This document shows positions 15,435 to 20,808 of a DNA stretch of 20,808 nucleotides, one piece after another. The position numbers and the translations under genes are program-made. Positions within the stretch are counted from its first letter, which is position 1. Every line of letters starts with the position of its first letter. The notes under the pieces are model-generated. The model was not told the origin of the DNA, ran no database searches, and saw only the letters and a program-made list of their open reading frames with translations. This DNA is from Bacillota bacterium (GTDB lineage: Bacteria > Bacillota_A > Clostridia > Lachnospirales > Lachnospiraceae). The DNA lies in contig JAEZSL010000041.1 in assembly GCA_023443925.1 (NCBI GenBank), forward strand, positions 1-20,808. Direction: 5' to 3'.

Positions 15435-16321
15435 GCTTCATCCTCCTCTCCATTATCCTTGGAACCAACTGTCGATAGTTGTTCCAGTGCATTGTTTAGT
15501 GGTGTACGCAACATCTTTTGAGCCAATAAAAATATATTTTCATCCTTCAAACTAGAAACTCGTATCTTAAAACTCTTATCCAATGTCTGTTTTATCGAAA
15601 TATACCATGACTGTCCTCCAAAGTCAGCTTCCATTGTATCTTCATCCATATTTGATAATTTTCCAAGAACATATAATAATGCAGGTACTACAATTGCAGA
15701 ATTAAGAATATCCCTTACTCCTGGATCGTCTTTCATCGACTTAAATATTGACAAATCCTTCTCACAAAGTTTTATGATAATATGATTGTTGGATTCATAC
15801 TCTACTACCATCTCTGATACACTTGTATCCATATTCTTAATTATTCTAAATGGAGATGCTGATTTAATTAAGTCAGTTTTTTTCTTTGAAATACCCCAGT
15901 TATACTGTTTTCCAACAGCCAATATACAGCCTCTTTCAATTAGTTTGATTGGTTTTGTATAATCCGGATTGAACTTCTCATTATAATAGTTAACAATGGC
16001 CTCATTGGCCAAAATGAATGGACAGAGATACAGTTCTCCATTTAGTTGCGAATCTTTGATCACTATCTTTTCTTGTAGTTTATCAGTCTTTCTAATTTCT
16101 CGGTACCCCGACTGTGCACACTCTAGGTGATACACAATGGAAGCGCTTCCCTGCTTGACCATTCTCAGAAGCATTTCGTTTTCAAGATCCACTTTAATAG
16201 TAATTTCAATATCATACCCGTTATTATTACACTGAGCTAATACATCAAATTTACTATCAATATAGTCATCATTGAAATATGCAAGTACCGGATATGGATA
16301 CAATCTATACTTAATGTTCAT
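15431..16321 (-). CDS. Uncharacterised 296-residue protein of the GHKL-ATPase operon
   Basis: The protein begins MNIKYRLYPYPVLAYFNDDY. Its first 150 residues look beta-rich, alternating hydrophobic and polar (YDIEITIKVDLEN, GSASIVYHLECA, GELYLCPFILA). The remainder mixes strands with a helix near residue 225-245 and an acidic tail (SKDNGEEDEA). No catalytic motif or family is recognised. An upstream ATG at 16360 would add 13 odd residues (MIIVMFARWRWCC). The ATG at 16321 is chosen because GGAGG lies nine bases before it. That ribosome binding site is inside the end of the ATPase reading frame continuation, which overlaps this gene by 11 bases. The 3' end overlaps the next gene by four bases. 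Confidence 0.8.
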   Translation of the reverse strand: MNIKYRLYPYPVLAYFNDDYIDSKFDVLAQCNNNGYDIEITIKVDLENEMLLRMVKQGSASIVYHLECAQSGYREIRKTDKLQEKIVIKDSQLNGELYLCPFILANEAIVNYYNEKFNPDYTKPIKLIERGCILAVGKQYNWGISKKKTDLIKSASPFRIIKNMDTSVSEMVVEYESNNHIIIKLCEKDLSIFKSMKDDPGVRDILNSAIVVPALLYVLGKLSNMDEDTMEADFGGQSWYISIKQTLDKSFKIRVSSLKDENIFLLAQKMLRTPLNNALEQLSTVGSKDNGEEDEA

Positions 16322-16550
16322 ACAACACCACCTCCAACGAGCAAACATCACTATAATCAAATGCGACTTGGATTGTTGATTTGATGCTTTTCTGTAGTTT
16401 AACTCCCTTAATAATATTTTCTGTTATTTCTAGTACTTTTCCACCTTGTTTAGCCATTTTAATATCTGCCTTATATATATCTGTTTCTCCAGACATATAT
16501 ATATGTATTTGGCCATTCTCAATAGGTTCTGCAGAAGTAACATATATCTC
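16311..16550 (-). pseudogene. In-frame 3' continuation of the GHKL-ATPase gene, cut off by a TAA
   Basis: Directly after the ATPase stop codon the same reading frame stays open for 79 codons. It starts EIYVTSAEPIENGQIHIYM and ends DYSDVCSLEVVLYEH with TAA at 16311. The text is protein-like: alternating strands, a GETDIYKADIKMA segment and an acidic-aromatic end, without the disorder of chance sequence. No ribosome binding site precedes the internal ATG at 16496, so it is unlikely to be translated alone. If the TAA were a tyrosine codon, the junction would read ANGKYEIYVTS and the whole protein would have 630 residues. This piece is therefore best seen as the lost C-terminal domain. Confidence 0.7.
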
Positions 16551-18203
16551 TTACTTTCCGTTTGCTACATCATCTTCTACTTTTCTTATTGTGGCAGGAA
16601 CACGACTCGCTTTCTTCTTAGCTTTCGGTTCAGGTGTTTGAGGATTTGGATCATCCGTCGTTCCTGGATCTCCACCAGACCCAGACCCCGGATCTGGATC
16701 TGGTCCAATATGTCTAGTTCCGGTATGCACTCCAGGTCCTCCACTACTTCCTCCTTCATCACCTTCATCATCTACTTCATATAGTCCGGATTCACCCTCG
16801 ATAACTGTGCTTGATGTTGGTTTTACAGGTACACTTTTACGTTCTTTTATAGTTGACACTTCATCCTTTATAGACTCCTGATCTTCTTCCTTATCCGACA
16901 TCGGATCTGGCAAGCAATCTCCAATTTCAGGATCTATTTCTCCCTCGATATCCTGTCCCTTTAACTCATTAAACAGCCTTTTAATTTCCCAATATATTTT
17001 CTTTATCGTTGCATCAGCTTCGAATTGCATTTTGGGATCATCTCTGTATCTCGAAATCTCCCATGCATTATGCTGGATATTTTCAAGACCTCCTAATAGC
17101 TTACTAATCTTTTTACCTTTGATAATGCATATGCCAGCAAATGGAATTGTTGCAGAAATATTACCCTTATCAAAAACTTTCATTCCTGGAAATCTAATGA
17201 TTGCAACACGGCGATGTAAATCAGCTTTCATAAGCATTCTTAATTCGATATCATCATTCTCTATATAGGACAATGATCTTATTACACTATTATCATCTGT
17301 AAGAACTCGATAATAGTCAGATGTTTTATTGCTGATATCATCTTTATACGCTTCAACGAGTTCATGTATATGAGATGCATCAATAATCGTGTCATCAACC
17401 TGAACAACTAAATGTCCTTCTTTAATGGCGTAAAAGAATCCGTCAAGCACAGATACTATTAATTCTTTTTTCCAGTCTGCATTTATAGACTTAAAAGATG
17501 TAATATACACATCTGTTCCCGGTTCTTCTCGGCAAAAGTCTTCATCAATTTGAAGTTGTTTATATATGGGTATGGAATTCTCCTCGCTAAAATACCCCAC
17601 GTCAGAGTGAAGGTCACCATCTTCATCCATAAAGCATATTAATTTCGATACTCCCTGGTAAGCTTCTATTTTATTCTTGTCATATGTACTATAAAATACA
17701 GTTTGTATATTTGAGCAACTGAAACATGCTTGTTTACCACTACCAAAAGCGCCGATTGATCCTTCTTCTTTATCGGAAGAACCAACTGATCGAACTAATC
17801 TGAACCAAGGAGTAGTAAATTTCGTGGCTGCTACATCTGCACCAACCAAACCCGATGTATTGAAATCACATATTCTTAGCATTTGAATTTTAGGAGCTTC
17901 TAATATAGGTATCGCTCTCTCAAAATACTGCGTTGCTTTTGCGAATTCCTGATTAGTACAGAACTTATATGCTTTTTTATAGTACTCAAGCAAATGATCT
18001 ATTTGTGGAAGCTTTTCAGTATCAATTTCAAACGACTTAAATTCAATACGAACTGCTTTTAATTCATCTGTTCTTGCATCAATAGAATTCTGACAAATCT
18101 CACGTGTTAATCCTTTTACAGGATCCCCTTTAAAAAGATCGATACCAGAATCGCCTATACCGTGAAATTGTCCACCATTGTTGATTGGAAATGTCCAATT
18201 CAT
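16551..18203 (-). CDS. GHKL (MORC/MutL-like) ATPase, probably truncated at its C-terminus
   Basis: The 550 residues encoded begin with a GHKL ATPase domain: N-box REICQNSIDA (E35, N39, D42), DFNTSG (113-118) and GAFGSGK (151-157) that forms the ATP lid. A transducer-like region follows (about 220-430), then a Pro/Gly/Asp-rich linker (about 480-525) and a basic patch (KAKKKASR). GHKL ATPases of this kind, related to MutL and MORC, occur in R-M-like loci where they are thought to sense or clamp DNA. The ATG is backed by AGGAGG. The TAA at 16551-16553 appears premature because 79 codons continue in frame, so the C-terminal domain is probably lost. All ATPase motifs remain intact. Confidence 0.88.
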   Translation of the reverse strand: MNWTFPINNGGQFHGIGDSGIDLFKGDPVKGLTREICQNSIDARTDELKAVRIEFKSFEIDTEKLPQIDHLLEYYKKAYKFCTNQEFAKATQYFERAIPILEAPKIQMLRICDFNTSGLVGADVAATKFTTPWFRLVRSVGSSDKEEGSIGAFGSGKQACFSCSNIQTVFYSTYDKNKIEAYQGVSKLICFMDEDGDLHSDVGYFSEENSIPIYKQLQIDEDFCREEPGTDVYITSFKSINADWKKELIVSVLDGFFYAIKEGHLVVQVDDTIIDASHIHELVEAYKDDISNKTSDYYRVLTDDNSVIRSLSYIENDDIELRMLMKADLHRRVAIIRFPGMKVFDKGNISATIPFAGICIIKGKKISKLLGGLENIQHNAWEISRYRDDPKMQFEADATIKKIYWEIKRLFNELKGQDIEGEIDPEIGDCLPDPMSDKEEDQESIKDEVSTIKERKSVPVKPTSSTVIEGESGLYEVDDEGDEGGSSGGPGVHTGTRHIGPDPDPGSGSGGDPGTTDDPNPQTPEPKAKKKASRVPATIRKVEDDVANGK

Positions 18204-18222
18204 CTTCTATCCTCCTAATTTA

Positions 18223-18456
18223 TTAGTCTAAAGTAAACTTACTTCCTTTCTCGCTATCTTGCTTACTAAATCTTTTCTTTGCCTCATCAAGTTCAGTTTG
18301 AATTGCTTTAAAGATCTTGTCTACATCCTTCTGAGTATATTCATACTGGCTCTGATTTGAACAATTACCTAACAGTTGCACCATATTTATTATCTTATTT
18401 GTTCTTGCTTGAACTATTCTTACGAATTTATCTCTCTTTGTCTCACTATTTGCCAT
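18223..18456 (-). CDS. Small helical protein heading the ATPase operon
   Basis: The 77-residue, highly charged protein is probably all alpha-helical. Landmarks are DKFVRIVQARTNKIINMVQLLGN (residues 9-31), a YEYTQKDVDKIF segment and a basic/acidic C-terminal helix. I recall similar small proteins beside GHKL ATPase/methylase cassettes but cannot name a family. GGGAGG lies seven bases before the ATG. It is first behind the promoter at 18503-18531, and 19 bases separate it from the ATPase. It may be a partner or regulator of the ATPase; that is inference from position. Confidence 0.78.
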   Translation of the reverse strand: MANSETKRDKFVRIVQARTNKIINMVQLLGNCSNQSQYEYTQKDVDKIFKAIQTELDEAKKRFSKQDSEKGSKFTLD

Positions 18457-18502
18457 TTATTTTTCCTCCCATCTAGAAATATGTGGTTTATTTTTCATAT
18501 AA

Positions 18503-18531
18503 ATCGTATCATCTTATATAATATTTGTCAA
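18503..18531 (-). promoter_or_regulatory. Sigma-A promoter of the GHKL-ATPase operon
   Basis: On the minus strand a perfect TTGACA (18526-18531) is followed after 17 bases by TACGAT (18503-18508), with TGA just before it as an extended -10. The first gene starts about 50 bases downstream. It gives the putative effector genes transcription independent of the methylase unit. Confidence 0.75.
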
Positions 18532-18594
18532 ATATAATTTGTATTTTCAATATAATATTATTATTTTCAATTTTTTATTCCATATATAACAAAA

Positions 18595-18626
18595 AGAACA
18601 ATAGAAAATCTCACTTCTATTGTCCT
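18595..18626 (-). terminator. Terminator of the regulator-methylase unit
   Basis: ACAATAGAA (18598-18606) pairs perfectly with TTCTATTGT (18615-18623), extendable by wobble pairs. On the minus strand TCTTTTTGTT follows. It lies about 50 bases past the methylase stop and before the next promoter. Confidence 0.78.
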
Positions 18627-18675
18627 TAACGAACTAAATCAATTTATATTATTTATTATATAATTTATAAATAGT

Positions 18676-20238
18676 TTAAATCTGTGTAAGTAAACACTCA
18701 GCAATTGCTTTAGCCATTAATGGTGGAACTGCATTACCGACTTGTTGATATTGTGAGTCCTTTGGTCCAATAAATCTAAAACGATCTGGAAATGATTGCA
18801 ATCTTGCTGCTTCCCTAATAGATATTGCTCTATTAATACTTGGATGGATCCACATAGACTTTCTTACATTAACCACCGTCCCGCTAGACCTTGATGAATC
18901 AAGTCTTAAATATATACTATTCTGTGTTCTACCCGGATCTGCATAATTAGACTTCAATGCATCATCCAATTTATGATAATTTTCACCTTCTTTTAATGAA
19001 GCAAATCTCGATAATGCTGTTTCCTTTGTTTTAGGTCCGATATGGTTATAAACTTTTTTTGATCCTGCTCTCATTATTTTTGCATAATCTGAAAGTTCCT
19101 CAGAATTATTCATGTAGTCAATACCCTCATCCTTTTCAGTTTCAACAGATACTTCATAGTTCATTAGGTCGAGTATAGCCTCACCTACAGTAACATTTCT
19201 GACTGCATCACCTTCTGGCATTTTTATGCATTTACTCTTTGCAATATCTGATCGAATGCCAATAACAATATATCTTCTTCTTTCTTGAGGAACCCCAAAC
19301 CATAGTGAATTAATAGTGCTACTATTCTGGATGTAATCCGTTCCAAGTATGTTTTTTACATAATCTATAACAACATACGAACTAACCCTAGCGTTTACAG
19401 AACCAGTAATTGGATTTTTATCAAGTTCATATATTATCTGATTTTTATCAAGCTCTTGCTTAAGTTTAAATGCTTTTTGATATTTTAAGAACTTCCCCAA
19501 CTCGTCATAATTTATTGATACACCGCTTTCAATGTCTCGGTATATTTCTTGTAAGATATCATATGCTATTCTTCCATTTTTAAAGTATTCTTGAATATCA
19601 CTCATGATCTTGGACGCATATTTTGCATTATAGTTGTTTTTTCTAGTCTCATTATTACGATTTTTATATAATACATTTAACAACTTAAATAATTCACTAG
19701 ATATCCTATACTCCTCATTTTCTTTCATAGATAACAATTCAAAAGCATTATAGTCATAATAGTTTTCTGTCGCGAGAACCAACTCGTCAGTTCTCATTTC
19801 CAAACCCATATTAGCTACTCGTTCATGATCAATATATGAATCATAAAATCTATGCGTATCTGATGATAACATGCTAACATTTTCCATAACAAATGCTTTT
19901 GGTCGTATCTCTTCTATGGCTCTAAAGTATTCTTTCACCAATGAATTATTCATACTAATAATATGATTCTTTTGTCTATTTGCATTTGAAAACCCCTGGC
20001 AAGGAGGACCTCCTATAACCACGTCAACGCCTCCCAGCTCTTCAGATAAAGACTTGAAATCACAAGTACAAACATCTTCGACCATTTTAATATTCTCTTG
20101 ACCATAATGATTTTCTATATATGTTTTTCTTGCGTGCGGATTTAGTTCTGCAGCTACAACAACCTCAAATTTACCAGTCATCTCGAAGCCATAGCTTAAC
20201 CCTCCTGCCCCTGCAAATAAATCTATGGTTTTTAACAT
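18676..20238 (-). CDS. C5 cytosine-specific DNA methyltransferase
   Basis: This 520-residue enzyme methylates carbon 5 of cytosine in a DNA target using S-adenosylmethionine. All main motifs are seen in order: DLFAGAGGLS (6-15), GGPPCQGFS with catalytic Cys80, ENV (119-121), QERRRY (318-323), REAARLQSFP (475-484) and QVGNAVPP (499-506). The target recognition region should be about 330-465, and its sequence target cannot be read. Between ENV and QERRRY lies an unusually long insertion of about 195 residues, charged and helical, making the protein longer than most of the family. Its ATG shares one base with the stop of the XRE gene (TAATG). A terminator follows, so it is expressed apart from the putative effectors. 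Confidence 0.95.
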   Translation of the reverse strand: MLKTIDLFAGAGGLSYGFEMTGKFEVVVAAELNPHARKTYIENHYGQENIKMVEDVCTCDFKSLSEELGGVDVVIGGPPCQGFSNANRQKNHIISMNNSLVKEYFRAIEEIRPKAFVMENVSMLSSDTHRFYDSYIDHERVANMGLEMRTDELVLATENYYDYNAFELLSMKENEEYRISSELFKLLNVLYKNRNNETRKNNYNAKYASKIMSDIQEYFKNGRIAYDILQEIYRDIESGVSINYDELGKFLKYQKAFKLKQELDKNQIIYELDKNPITGSVNARVSSYVVIDYVKNILGTDYIQNSSTINSLWFGVPQERRRYIVIGIRSDIAKSKCIKMPEGDAVRNVTVGEAILDLMNYEVSVETEKDEGIDYMNNSEELSDYAKIMRAGSKKVYNHIGPKTKETALSRFASLKEGENYHKLDDALKSNYADPGRTQNSIYLRLDSSRSSGTVVNVRKSMWIHPSINRAISIREAARLQSFPDRFRFIGPKDSQYQQVGNAVPPLMAKAIAECLLTQI

Positions 20239-20600
20239 TATATCTCTCCTATCTTTAAAATATATTTTTCAATGCATTCTAATTCTTCATCGCTTAAATT
20301 TCTCCTCTGCATCATCTGAAGAATTGTATATGCCCTATTTCTAGTTAATATGTAGTCTGCAATTTCTTTTGAAAGTTTATTACGCGACAATGCTGCATTC
20401 CTATATATCTCTAATCTTTCTTGATCTGTTAATTCAAGAAAATATACAATTTTTTCCAAATCAATCTCTTGAAATGATCCATTTTTTCCAGATTCCACAC
20501 CACTTATATACATAGCTGTTTTGTCGATTGCTTCAGCAATTTGCTTCTGTGTTTTTCCTTTAGCAGTCCGTAAACTGTGGAAGTATTCTCCAAAAACCAA
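20238..20600 (-). CDS. XRE-family transcriptional regulator of the methylase
   Basis: The 120-residue DNA-binding protein has an N-terminal Cro/CI-type helix-turn-helix (about residues 5-50: LRTAKGKTQKQIAEAIDKTAMYISGVESGK). A helical C-terminal half (about 55-118) probably serves dimerisation. It likely acts like a controller protein of R-M systems, setting methylase expression. The start appears to be TTG at 20600, because GGAGG lies seven bases upstream and no ATG suits. It is translationally coupled to the methylase by a one-base overlap. A palindrome just upstream, abutting the -10 box, is a ready candidate for its own operator. Confidence 0.85.
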   Translation of the reverse strand: MVFGEYFHSLRTAKGKTQKQIAEAIDKTAMYISGVESGKNGSFQEIDLEKIVYFLELTDQERLEIYRNAALSRNKLSKEIADYILTRNRAYTILQMMQRRNLSDEELECIEKYILKIGEI

Positions 20601-20615
20601 ATTATCACCTCCAAT

Positions 20616-20639
20616 TAAATAAATAGGTTTATTTATTTA
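20616..20639. promoter_or_regulatory. Palindromic operator candidate for the XRE regulator
   Basis: Two perfect 10-base arms, TAAATAAATA (20616-20625) and TATTTATTTA (20630-20639), flank GGTT. The site abuts the -10 box and covers the likely transcription start, where a bound regulator would block RNA polymerase. Low-complexity A/T sequence makes a chance palindrome possible. Confidence 0.5.
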
Positions 20640-20667
20640 TTATATCATGTATTTTAACATTAATCAA
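20639..20667 (-). promoter_or_regulatory. Sigma-A promoter of the XRE-methylase unit
   Basis: On the minus strand TTGATT (20662-20667) lies 17 bases from a perfect TATAAT (20639-20644), which is preceded by TGA (extended -10). The start codon of the XRE gene is about 40 bases downstream. It marks the right end of the island's transcription. From 20668 to the window end I see no gene. Confidence 0.78.
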
Positions 20668-20808
20668 TAAAAAGGACTAAACCGTTTGTGTCAAGTACTC
20701 GTTGGCAACTTTCCAACTGTTTTTCTATAATGATTTTTGATATATTTTTTTATCGACAAATAAGCCTTCTACAAGACTTCTTTTTCTTATCTAAATGCTT
20801 TTTTAAAT

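Noticed and set aside
16322..16360. N-terminal extension MIIVMFARWRWCC of the 296-residue protein
   Set aside because: The GGAGG site lies nine bases before the ATG at 16321, and the extension lies in another frame over the ATPase continuation.
16311..16496. Independent 61-residue gene starting at the internal ATG
   Set aside because: No ribosome binding site precedes the ATG, and the frame is open and protein-like upstream of it, back to the ATPase stop, so it is better explained as the ATPase C-terminus.
18223..20600. Toxin-antitoxin pair made of the XRE regulator and the 77-residue protein
   Set aside because: They lie in separate transcription units with the methylase between them. The XRE gene is coupled to the methylase, as for a controller protein.
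20701..20725. Plus-strand terminator near the right edge
   Set aside because: The stem GTTGG/CCAAC is only five base pairs and no plus-strand gene precedes it, so support is too weak to list.

Overview
The window looks like a low-GC, anaerobic Gram-positive chromosome, most likely a clostridial relative of the Lachnospiraceae. The basis is gene content (CdaA/CdaR, HPr with both His15 and Ser46, a TagD/TagF-type surface polymer cluster), strong GGAGG-type ribosome binding sites, A+T-rich intergenic DNA and a clostridial-style group II intron. No species is claimed. Every convincing gene lies on the minus strand, so transcription runs from high to low coordinates.

Left part (1-5200): the 5' end of a group II intron sits beside a bidirectional hairpin terminator. 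Then comes a surface-polymer locus, read in the order tagD (CTP:glycerol-3-phosphate cytidylyltransferase), a CDP-glycerol glycerophosphotransferase, a 17-bp minisatellite of about 15 units, a WsaF-like glycosyltransferase and a second CDP-glycerol glycerophosphotransferase. TagD would make CDP-glycerol and the two transferases would use it to build a glycerol-phosphate-containing surface polymer.

Middle (5200-11300): leuA (2-isopropylmalate synthase) has a leader holding a row of about six 22-bp hairpin repeats. Upstream of it is a housekeeping cluster: two membrane proteins of unknown function, cdaA (diadenylate cyclase), cdaR (YbbR-domain regulator) and an HPr phosphocarrier. A good sigma-A-type promoter lies in front of this cluster.

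Right part (11470-20670): an A+T-richer accessory island that looks like a restriction or anti-phage system. Three transcription units can be drawn from promoters and terminators. (1) A small XRE regulator and a 520-residue C5 cytosine DNA methyltransferase, with a consensus promoter, a palindromic operator candidate and a terminator. (2) A second consensus promoter driving a 77-residue helical protein, a MORC/MutL-like GHKL ATPase, two larger proteins of unknown function (296 and 323 residues) and an 84-residue protein, closed by a strong terminator. (3) A GIY-YIG/DUF2075 helicase plus a MazG-like nucleotide pyrophosphohydrolase, also closed by a terminator. The cassette resembles published R-M-like loci that pair a C5 methylase with a GHKL ATPase, but no Z1 helicase, AIPR or clear PD-(D/E)XK protein is visible.

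The most striking single observation is an in-frame TAA at 16551-16553 in the GHKL ATPase gene. It is followed by 79 protein-like codons in the same frame, whose end overlaps the next gene's start and carries its ribosome binding site. The full-length protein would be about 630 residues, so the ATPase here is probably truncated, or read through.
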